A stretch of DNA of 64,000 nucleotides, taken from positions 124,001-188,000 of the forward strand of contig CAMFGZ010000003.1 in NCBI GenBank assembly GCA_945952105.1, read 5' to 3'. A model generated the notes under the pieces. It did not search any database. It worked only from the letters and a program-made list of their open reading frames with translations, and had not been told where the DNA came from. The first letter of the stretch is position 1. Each line of letters begins with the position of its first letter. The translations under genes and the position numbers were made by a program. Below, piece by piece: positions 26,705-33,321 of this stretch. This stretch comes from an uncultured Rhodospirillaceae bacterium. Its GTDB lineage: Bacteria > Pseudomonadota > Alphaproteobacteria > Reyranellales > Reyranellaceae.

Positions 26705-27828
26705 GCCTTCCCGTTGTGCTCGCCGATCTTCGGCGCCGTCTCGAGCCCGCCGGCACGCTGACCATCGATACTGAGCGGCAGCCCGTGGAACAGGGCATTC
26801 GATCCGGCATAGGGCTGCATGAACATCGCGAGCGCGGCGACCTGCGCCAGCTCCATAACCTGCGGCACGGAGTTCAGCGGCCCGTTGGGCACGCCCATCG
26901 CATCGAGCTTGGCTGCCCAATGAGCGCGCGGATGCTCCTTCATGATGTCGGCGATCATGCCCAGCAGCAGGTCGCGCCGCTCAGCGCGCTGGACGTTGGT
27001 CCTGAACCGCTCCTCGTCGGGCCATTCGGGATGGCCCAGCACCTCGGCGAACTTGCGCCATAGCCGGTCGTTGCCCGGGCAGATCATCAGCGGACCGTCG
27101 CTGCATTCGAACGCCTGATAGGGCGTCAGCGAAGGATGTCCAGTGCCCTGGCGCGGCGGCATCTTGCCGGTGACCGACCAACCCGCGACATGGTTCGACG
27201 CCCACATCAATCCGCTCTCGAACAGCGAGGTATTCACCAGGCTGCCTTGGCCGGTGGCCGTGCGTCTGGCCAAAGCCGCCAGTACGCCGATCGCCGTCCA
27301 CATGCCGGTCGACAGGTCGATGATGGAGACGCCGATGCGCGCTTCGGGGCCCGTCGGGTCGCCGTTCAGCGAGATGAGACCGGCCACGGCCTGGATGATC
27401 GGCTCGTACCCCGGACGGTCCTTCCAGGGGCCGGCATGGCCGAAGGCGCCGAGGTCGGCATAGATCAGGCGCGGGAAGCGTCTGGTGAGCGTCGCGCCGT
27501 CGAAGCCGAATTTGGCCGGCACGTCGGCGCGCAGATTGTGGACGAAGATGTCGGCCGCGCCGATGCGCTCGATCAGCGCCTCGCGCTGCGCCGGATCGGC
27601 GAGATCGCAGGTGATCGACTTCTTGCCGCGGTTCAGCGCGATGAAGCCCGTCGCGTCGCCCTCGACGAACGGCGGGCCCCATTTGCGCGCGTCGTCACCC
27701 TCGGGCCGCTCGACCTTGACCACCTCGGCGCCGAGGAAGGCCAGGATCTGCCCGCAATAGGGGCCGGCCAGGTTCTGGCCGAACTCGACGACCCTGATGC
27801 CCGCGAGCGGTCCGGACGGCGTGTTCAT
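26701..27828 (-). CDS. CaiB/BaiF family (class III) CoA-transferase
   Basis: This 375-residue enzyme moves CoA between carboxylic acids through an Asp-bound intermediate. The N-terminal part has GIRVVEFGQNLAGPYCGQIL and LGAEVVKVERPEGDDARKWG, and then NRGKKSITCDL. The catalytic Asp should be in the segment LIYADLGAFGHAGPWKDRPG, which precedes GYEPIIQAVAGLISLNGDP. It ends with a start/stop overlap (ATGA) with the acyl-CoA dehydrogenase upstream, so both are co-translated. The operon suggests degradation of an unusual carboxylic acid via its CoA thioester. Confidence 0.92.
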   Translation of the reverse strand: MNTPSGPLAGIRVVEFGQNLAGPYCGQILAFLGAEVVKVERPEGDDARKWGPPFVEGDATGFIALNRGKKSITCDLADPAQREALIERIGAADIFVHNLRADVPAKFGFDGATLTRRFPRLIYADLGAFGHAGPWKDRPGYEPIIQAVAGLISLNGDPTGPEARIGVSIIDLSTGMWTAIGVLAALARRTATGQGSLVNTSLFESGLMWASNHVAGWSVTGKMPPRQGTGHPSLTPYQAFECSDGPLMICPGNDRLWRKFAEVLGHPEWPDEERFRTNVQRAERRDLLLGMIADIMKEHPRAHWAAKLDAMGVPNGPLNSVPQVMELAQVAALAMFMQPYAGSNALFHGLPLSIDGQRAGGLETAPKIGEHNGKA

Positions 27829-28991
27829 CGCAGGTTGCTCCCCAGGATCTCACGCGCGATCACCATGCGCTGTACCTCGCTCGGCCCTTCGCCGACGCGC
27901 CGGATGCGCATCTCGCGATACCAGCGCTCCAGCGGCAGGTCTTTGGTCATGCCCATGCCGCCATGGATCTGCATGGCGCGGTCGACGACCCGGCCGCCGC
28001 CTTCGGAGGCAGTCAGCTTGGCGATCGAGGCCTCGATCTTGAAGGGCAGGCCACGCCGCGCCTTCTCGGCCGCTTCCAGTGTGAAGTGCCGCGCGGTGCG
28101 AATGTCGATCTCGTTGTCGACCAGCATCCACTGCACGGCCTGTCGATGCGACAGCTTCTCGCCGAAGGTCGTGCGCATCTTGGCCCATTCGATCGCCATC
28201 TCGTGCGCGGCGATGGCGACGCCGATGCAGCCCGCGGCGTAGGGAATGCGCTGGCGGGTGAGGCGATCGTTGGCGACCGCGAAGCCTTTGTTGACCTCGC
28301 CCAGCACCTGGTGGTCGCTGACCCAGCAATCCTTGAATTCGAGCTCGGTCGCATAGTGCGAGGAGCGCAACGTGTGCACGACACGGCGTACATGGAAACC
28401 CGGCGTGTCGCTGTCGATGATGAAGCAGGTGATGCCGGCGCGGCCCTTCGACGAATCGGTGCGGGCGAAGACGATGCCGTACTGCGCACGATCGGCATTG
28501 GAGATGAAGATCTTGGCGCCGTTCAGGACCCATCCGTTGTCCTTGCGTTCGGCCCTGGTCTGGATGGCGCGTGCCGGATCGCTGCCGCCCGACGGCTCCG
28601 TGAGACCGAAGAAGGCCTTCTTCTCGCCGCGCAGGGTCGGATAGAGGTAGCGCTCCTTCTGGTCGTCGTTGGCCTCGAAGATCTGCGCGAGGCCCGCGCC
28701 ACCGAAGGTGCCGTAGCAGGGCACGTAGAGGCCGGCGCGATGCTGGGCCATCTCGATGGCCAGCAGCACGCGCGTCACGATGTCGATGTCGGGGCCGCCA
28801 TATTCCTTCGGGATGTCGATGCCGAACAGGCCCATCGCCTTGGTCTTCTCGACCAGCCGCGCATGGTCGGCGGGATCGAGTTCGGAAGCGTCGGGATCGA
28901 GCCTGGCCTCGAGCGGGATGATCTCTTCGCGCACGAAGCGGCGGACCTGCTCGATCAGCATCTGCTGTTCTTCGGAAGGCTCGAAATCCAT
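27825..28991 (-). CDS. Acyl-CoA dehydrogenase
   Basis: This 388-residue FAD enzyme introduces a 2,3 double bond in an acyl-CoA. The N-terminal helical domain starts MDFEPSEEQQMLIEQVRRFV. The middle beta domain has FFGLTEPSGGSDPARAIQTR and the C-terminal domain has RTTFGEKLSHRQAVQWMLVD and IHGGMGMTKDLPLERWYREM. The family base Glu usually lies near this last segment. Electrons would go to ETF. It is first in an operon with the CaiB transferase (4-base overlap); AAAGGA precedes the start and a palindromic hairpin lies just upstream. Confidence 0.93.
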   Translation of the reverse strand: MDFEPSEEQQMLIEQVRRFVREEIIPLEARLDPDASELDPADHARLVEKTKAMGLFGIDIPKEYGGPDIDIVTRVLLAIEMAQHRAGLYVPCYGTFGGAGLAQIFEANDDQKERYLYPTLRGEKKAFFGLTEPSGGSDPARAIQTRAERKDNGWVLNGAKIFISNADRAQYGIVFARTDSSKGRAGITCFIIDSDTPGFHVRRVVHTLRSSHYATELEFKDCWVSDHQVLGEVNKGFAVANDRLTRQRIPYAAGCIGVAIAAHEMAIEWAKMRTTFGEKLSHRQAVQWMLVDNEIDIRTARHFTLEAAEKARRGLPFKIEASIAKLTASEGGGRVVDRAMQIHGGMGMTKDLPLERWYREMRIRRVGEGPSEVQRMVIAREILGSNLR

Positions 28992-29002
28992 CTCAATCCT
29001 TT

Positions 29003-29028
29003 CTCCTCCCCATTCAAATGGGGAGGGG
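29003..29028. repeat. Small palindromic intergenic element
   Basis: CCTCCCCAT-TCAA-ATGGGGAGG is a perfect 9-bp hairpin (extended by a wobble pair and a G-C pair) between the GIY-YIG-like gene and the acyl-CoA dehydrogenase. Similar CTCCCC/GGGGAG palindromes are dispersed in many alphaproteobacterial genomes; only this copy was seen here. Confidence 0.4.
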
Positions 29029-29030
29029 TT

Positions 29031-29369
29031 CTAATTCGGACTCAACCGTCCCAGAGGCGGTGGGTTCTTGGCGTTGTCGGGCGGCAGGGCGCCATGATCG
29101 GCCTTGTGGACCATCAGGAGCTCGAACCAGCGCGTACGGTACTGTTGGTTCACTTCGATGCGGAACTGGCAGCCATCGCCTCGTTCCACGTACTCGCGCT
29201 GCAACTCGGAGCGCAGGCCGAAGGGCGATCGCGCGCCGGCCTGGCCGATGAAAAGCACGGTGCCGGTGGCATCGGCCACCTGATAGACGCCGAGCTGTCC
29301 CGGCAGGCGCCGCGCGGTCTCCGCGGTCAACGGCTGCCAGGGTTTGTCGAGGCGCAGCCGCAGGGACAT
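29031..29369 (-). CDS. Small GIY-YIG-like protein
   Basis: This 112-residue soluble protein contains QLGVYQVADATGTVLFIGQA followed by GARSPFGLRSELQREYVERG, resembling the G-(I/V)-Y ... (Y/F)-I-G core of GIY-YIG domains with the Arg one turn later. The end (FRIEVNQQYRTRWFELLMVH) supplies a Glu that could be the metal ligand. Such short proteins may be degenerate or repurposed nucleases. It is embedded between acyl-CoA dehydrogenase and enoyl-CoA hydratase genes on the same strand, with no obvious link to them. Confidence 0.6.
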   Translation of the reverse strand: MSLRLRLDKPWQPLTAETARRLPGQLGVYQVADATGTVLFIGQAGARSPFGLRSELQREYVERGDGCQFRIEVNQQYRTRWFELLMVHKADHGALPPDNAKNPPPLGRLSPN

Positions 29370-29385
29370 GGTTACCTGCCCCTGC

Positions 29386-30147
29386 TCACTTGCCGCTGAA
29401 CTTCGCGGTGCGCTTCTCCAGGCGCGCTTTCATGCCTTCCTGCGCGTCCTGGCTCTTCATTGCCGCCTGAACCAGCGCATCGACGTCGTCATGCTTGATG
29501 CCGTCGCGGAACTCGAGCTGCTTCACCGTCAGCGCCTTCATGGCCTTGAGCGACAGCGGCGCATTGGCCGCCAGCCGCTCGACGACCTTGGAGGCTTCTG
29601 CCTCGAGCTGGTCGGCTGGCACGCAGCGGGCGATCAGGCCCAGCGCATGCAGCTTGGTCGAGGGTAGGGGATCGCCCAGCAGCAGCATCTCGCGCGTCGT
29701 CACCGGGCCCAGCACTTCCATGAGCTTCTTGGCCAGGAACCAGTTGGGCGCGAGGCCGACCTGGGCGAGGGACATGCCGAAGCGCGCCTTGTGGCTCGCC
29801 ACGACGAGATCGCAGTGGAGCGCCAGCTCGTTGCCGCCGGCGATGGCGTCGCCGTGGACGACCGCGACGACAGGGAGCGGGCAAAGCTCCACCGCGCGCA
29901 GCATCACTTCGATGCCGCTCGCGTTGCCGCCGCCGATCGTCTCGCGGCGCTCGGCCATGTCTAGGCCGGCGCAGAACACCTCGCCCTTGCCGCGAATCAC
30001 GACGACACGATCCTCGGCTGCGACGGGCGCCTGCAGCGCGCCGATCATTTCGCGCATCAGCTCGCTGTCGAGGGCGTTGCGCTTTTCCGGCCGGTTCATC
30101 CAGATGGTTTTGACCGGGCCGCTCTTCTCGATGATGACCTTGTTCAT
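29386..30147 (-). CDS. Enoyl-CoA hydratase/isomerase family protein
   Basis: This 253-residue crotonase-fold enzyme is started at the ATG giving MNKVIIEKSGPVKTIWMNRP. The oxyanion-hole segments are FCAGLDMAERRE and VVAVVHGDAIAGGNELALHC. The position usually holding the second catalytic Glu falls in FGMSLAQVGLAPNWFLAKKL, where the normal E-x-G-L is replaced by Q-V-G-L, so it may not be a classical hydratase. It lies between the GIY-YIG-like gene and a Bug receptor, 8 bases downstream of the latter, and probably acts in the same CoA pathway. Confidence 0.88.
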   Translation of the reverse strand: MNKVIIEKSGPVKTIWMNRPEKRNALDSELMREMIGALQAPVAAEDRVVVIRGKGEVFCAGLDMAERRETIGGGNASGIEVMLRAVELCPLPVVAVVHGDAIAGGNELALHCDLVVASHKARFGMSLAQVGLAPNWFLAKKLMEVLGPVTTREMLLLGDPLPSTKLHALGLIARCVPADQLEAEASKVVERLAANAPLSLKAMKALTVKQLEFRDGIKHDDVDALVQAAMKSQDAQEGMKARLEKRTAKFSGK

Positions 30148-30155
30148 GGCGCCGC

Positions 30156-31127
30156 TCACTCCGGCTCGATGCCGGCGGCCTGGATTTCCTTGGTCCACCA
30201 GGCCGTCTCGGACTTCACGTAGGCCGCGAACTCATCGAGAGCGAGCGGGGCGATTTCCATGCGGCCTTGCGTCATCGCCTTGGCGGTGGCCGGGTCCTTC
30301 AACGCCTCGGCGATGGCTTCGGCCAGGACCTTCTGCACGTCCTTGGGCGTCGCCGCCGGGGCGAACACGGCCAGCCAATAGACCAGCGAATAGCCGGGCA
30401 CCGCTTCGGCGATCGCCGGCAGGTTCGGCGTGACGGTCGTGCGCTTGGGACCGGTGGTGGCGAGGCCGCGCACGCGGCCGGCCTCGATCTGGGTCAGCGC
30501 CTGCGGCAGGTCGGGGAACATGACCTGGACCTGGCCCGAGGCCACATCGCCCAGCGCCTGCGGGCTTGCCTTGTACGGGACCCGTTCGATCTTGGTCCCG
30601 GCGAGCTTGTTGAACATCTCGCCCGAAAGACGCTGCGAGGCGCTGGCCTCGGCGTAGTTCAGCTTGCCGGGGTTCTTCTTGGCGTAATCGACCAGCTCGG
30701 CAGTGGTCTTCACCGGCAGGTCGTTGTTCACGACCAGCGCGTTGACGCCCATCACGCAGCGCATGATCGGCGCGAAATCCTTGTCGATGTCGTAGCTCAG
30801 CTTCTTGAACAGGGCGCCGTTGGCGGCGTTGGTCGTGTTGGTGCCCATCATCAGCGTGTAGCCGTCGGCCGGCGCGGTCGCGACGGCGGAGGCGCCCAGC
30901 TGGCCGCTGGCGCCCGGCTTGTTATCGATCACGACCGGCTGCTTCAGGATGTCCTGCAGCTTGGCACCCAGGCCGCGCGCCGTCAGGTCGGTGGCGCTGC
31001 CGGCCGCGAAGGGCACGACGATCTTGATCGGTTTGTTCGGAAACGCCTGCGCGAAGGCGGCCCTGGACAGCGAGCCTGCGGCCATCGCGGCGGCGCCGGC
31101 GAGGGTCGTACGACGGTTGAGTTTCAC
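30156..31127 (-). CDS. Bug-family (TctC-like) periplasmic solute-binding protein
   Basis: This 323-residue receptor has a signal peptide with a twin Arg (MKLNRRTTLAGAAAMAAGSL) cleaved after AFA near 26. The mature start is FPNKPIKIVVPFAAGSATDL, with the PGASGQLGASAVATAPADGY segment and ALGDVASGQVQVMFPDLPQA later, all typical of Bug receptors for carboxylates. TctA/TctB membrane partners are not present, as is common for these expanded orphans. AGGAGG precedes the ATG. It heads the enoyl-CoA hydratase operon, which suggests it captures the acid that the operon then activates. Confidence 0.92.
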   Translation of the reverse strand: MKLNRRTTLAGAAAMAAGSLSRAAFAQAFPNKPIKIVVPFAAGSATDLTARGLGAKLQDILKQPVVIDNKPGASGQLGASAVATAPADGYTLMMGTNTTNAANGALFKKLSYDIDKDFAPIMRCVMGVNALVVNNDLPVKTTAELVDYAKKNPGKLNYAEASASQRLSGEMFNKLAGTKIERVPYKASPQALGDVASGQVQVMFPDLPQALTQIEAGRVRGLATTGPKRTTVTPNLPAIAEAVPGYSLVYWLAVFAPAATPKDVQKVLAEAIAEALKDPATAKAMTQGRMEIAPLALDEFAAYVKSETAWWTKEIQAAGIEPE

Positions 31128-31199
31128 GTTTCCTCCTGAGGCCTCGTCCGGCCGGGTTCCGTTTTAGCGGCCCGGCGCGGCTAGGCAAAGGAGGGGGCG

Positions 31200-32162
31200 C
31201 TACATGAACAGCTTTTCCGCCTTGCGGTCAGCGTAGAGTCCGGCGACGAACTCGGCGTAGCCGTTGTAGAGCAGGGTCGGGATGCGCTGGTCGCTGCCCA
31301 GTGGCTTCTCGGTCGCCTGGCTCCAGCGCGGATGGGGCACTTCAGGGTTCACGTTGGCCCAGAAGCCGTATTCACCGGATTGCAGCCCCTCCCAGAACGT
31401 CTTGGGCTTCTTGTCGGTGAACTCGACGCTGACGATCGACTTCACGTTCTTGAACCCGTACTTCCAGGGCGCCACGAGGCGCAGCGGCGCGCCGTTCTGC
31501 TTGTGGATCGGCTTGCCGTAGAGCCCGGTTGCGATGAAGGCGAGGTCGTTCATCGCCTCGTCCATCGCCAGGCCCTCGGTGTACGGCCAGGGGTAAAGGA
31601 GATCGCGCTGCTCGCGCATCACCGACGGCTTCGACAGCGTCTTCATCACGATGAACTTGGCGCTGCTCAGCGGCTTGCAGACCTCGACCAGCGAGCGCAC
31701 CGGGAAACCGCTCCAGGGCACGATCATCGACCAGGTCTCGACGCATCGATGGCGATAGACTCGCTCTTCCAGCTGCACCCTGGCCAAGAGATCGTCGATG
31801 CCGATCTCGAAAGGCTTCTCCACCATGCCGCCGACCTTGATGGTCCACGGCCGCACCTCGAGTTTCTGGGCGTCGCGCCAGATGCTCTTGTCGGTGCCGA
31901 ATTCGTAGAAGTTGTTGTAGGTGGTGGCCAGCTTCTCGGCCGTCATTGGCGTCGGCACGCCGTATTTGTCGTTGCGCCTGGCGGGGTACAGGCCGGCCGA
32001 GGGATCGGCCGACTTGTCCTGGGCCATGAGCGGGCCGGGGAGGGTGAGCGAGGCCGCGCCCAGGCCCATCGCGCGCACCATCGCACGCCGGTTGAGATAG
32101 TGGCTCTCCGACGTCGCCTTCGACTCCGGAATCTCCCAGCCTTTCGTGCGCTTGATCAGCAT
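31200..32162 (-). CDS. msrP: Protein-methionine-sulfoxide reductase catalytic subunit MsrP (YedY)
   Basis: This 320-residue periplasmic molybdenum enzyme repairs oxidised Met in envelope proteins. It is exported folded by Tat: NRRAMVRAMGLGAASLT follows a ~30-residue start, as usual for YedY. The molybdopterin Cys is in VYRHRCVETWSMIVPWSGFP, and MREQRDLLYPWPYTEGLAMD and APLRLVAPWKYGFKNVKSIV are family segments. AGGAG lies 8 bases before the chosen ATG. The usual heme partner msrQ is not next to it; instead two exported thioredoxin-like genes lie immediately upstream on the same strand. Confidence 0.95.
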   Translation of the reverse strand: MLIKRTKGWEIPESKATSESHYLNRRAMVRAMGLGAASLTLPGPLMAQDKSADPSAGLYPARRNDKYGVPTPMTAEKLATTYNNFYEFGTDKSIWRDAQKLEVRPWTIKVGGMVEKPFEIGIDDLLARVQLEERVYRHRCVETWSMIVPWSGFPVRSLVEVCKPLSSAKFIVMKTLSKPSVMREQRDLLYPWPYTEGLAMDEAMNDLAFIATGLYGKPIHKQNGAPLRLVAPWKYGFKNVKSIVSVEFTDKKPKTFWEGLQSGEYGFWANVNPEVPHPRWSQATEKPLGSDQRIPTLLYNGYAEFVAGLYADRKAEKLFM

Positions 32163-32268
32163 CTGCCAAACTCCTGTTACGCCGCGTCCTCTAGATGGGC
32201 CCGGCGCAGGGTGGTCGCAAATCAACCCTGCTCACTGCACTGTGACGCAACGTGACGTAACGAAACTC

Positions 32269-32706
32269 TTATGGCTGCGAGTTGGTGACGTCCAGCAGGG
32301 TCGGCCACATGACGTCGCGCCACGCATTGTTGCCGACGGCGGTGAAGGTGATCTGGCCGTTCTGTACCAGGAAGAAACGCGGCGTCTCGGCACCCTGTTC
32401 GACGCCCACCTGGCTCATCAGGAAGGCGTCGAGCACCCAGCGCAGGTCGGCAGGCCAGCTCGCGGGCTTCAGCAGCAACTGCGGGGTCTTGGGGAAAACG
32501 ACTCGATAGTCGATCTTCTGGAAAACCGGCGCCTGCTTGAACAGAGGCTCCCATTGCGTGCGCCAGACCTTGCAGGCCTCGGACGTCTCATCGCCGGCAA
32601 AAATCAGGATGGGCTTCGCGGCGCCCTGCGCGGCGGCAACGCCCGCCAGCATCGGCACGACGGTCAGCGCGAGGCCGCCCGCGATCACACTACGTCTCTT
32701 CAGCAT
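32269..32706 (-). CDS. Exported thioredoxin-like protein with S-x-x-C motif
   Basis: This 145-residue protein has a twin-arginine signal (MLKRRSVIAGGLALTVVPML, cleaved near AAAQ at 27). The mature part starts PILIFAGDETSEACKVWRTQ: the beta strand then SEAC at the position where thioredoxin-like relatives have C-x-x-C. The end has TPRFFLVQNGQITFTAVGNN with the cis-Pro (TPRF) expected of this fold. One Cys remains, so it may act by mixed disulfide or not be redox-active. It aligns without gaps around this site to the gene upstream (32775-33209), whose equivalent motif is TGA-GGC. It lies between that gene and msrP. Confidence 0.7.
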   Translation of the reverse strand: MLKRRSVIAGGLALTVVPMLAGVAAAQGAAKPILIFAGDETSEACKVWRTQWEPLFKQAPVFQKIDYRVVFPKTPQLLLKPASWPADLRWVLDAFLMSQVGVEQGAETPRFFLVQNGQITFTAVGNNAWRDVMWPTLLDVTNSQP

Positions 32707-32774
32707 CGAAATACGTCTCCCCTCGTGAGCAGATCCCACGAGGACAATATGGAGCAATGCCGGTCGGCCGGAAA

Positions 32775-33209
32775 CTAGGCCTTGGTGGCCGTTACTTCCT
32801 GGATCTTCGGCCACATCTTGTCCTTCCAGCCACCGTTGCCGGTGACGGTGAGGACGATCTTGCCATCCTGGAACAGGATGAAGCGTGGCGTGGCATTGGG
32901 GCTCTTCTTGCCGTCTTCGCTTTCGAGGAAAGCAGCCCGAATGGGCCTGGCCTGAGCGGGCCAGCTTCCTTCGACCATCACGAGGTCTGCATTGGCCGGA
33001 TGGACGACTTGGTAGTCCATCTTCTTGAAAGCGTCCGACTTGAGGAAATCAGGCTCTGACTGGGCACGCCAGATCTTGCAGCCGCCTCAAAGTTCGTGAC
33101 CGACGAACACCAGCGTCGGGCGCCCAGCCTGGGCATTCGCGACGCGGGTCAGTGACGATGCGGAGGCCATCACCAGGCCACCCACCATCAGAGACCGTCT
33201 CTTCAACAT
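32775..33209 (-). CDS. Exported thioredoxin-like protein with in-frame TGA: candidate selenoprotein (or nonsense-interrupted gene)
   Basis: The ATG at 33209 follows AGGAG and gives a Tat-type signal MLKRRSLMVGGLVMASASSL. After 40 codons (ending TLVFVGHEL) a TGA at 33089-33087 is followed, in the same frame, by GGCKIWRAQSEPDFLKSDAF and 81 further residues from the internal Met, to a normal TAG at 32775. Read through, it is 144 residues, within one of the downstream paralogue, which it matches over its full length (VFVGHEL-x-GGCKIW versus IFAGDETSEACKVW). The TGA replaces the first residue of C-x-x-C, the usual place of selenocysteine in U-x-x-C oxidoreductases, and a hairpin fitting bacterial SECIS rules starts 3 bases later. 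A recent nonsense mutation is the alternative. Confidence 0.5.
33052..33083 (-). promoter_or_regulatory. SECIS-like hairpin after the in-frame TGA
   Basis: On the minus strand, GGCU pairs with AGCC, GA with UC, and CUGG with CCAG, with a bulged U before the upper stem and apical loop CGUGC. The loop begins 18 bases after the TGA and has G in its first two bases. These agree with general bacterial SECIS criteria (upper stem of at least four pairs, loop 16-37 bases from UGA). Internal loops GCAA and AG separate the lower stem. Confidence 0.4.
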
Positions 33210-33321
33210 GAACCATTCTCCTGTGGAACCATTCCACAGGGCGAATATGAGGCGCCGATGGGGGCCGGAGAAGCACCTCCGGCCCGGCCTCACCGCCTTG
33301 TGACCGGGCGGACCCGCGTCC

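Noticed and set aside
32775..33020. A separate 81-codon gene starting at the internal ATG after the TGA
   Set aside because: No ribosome binding site or signal peptide, and the sequence upstream of it matches the paralogue across the TGA, so it is the second part of one gene.
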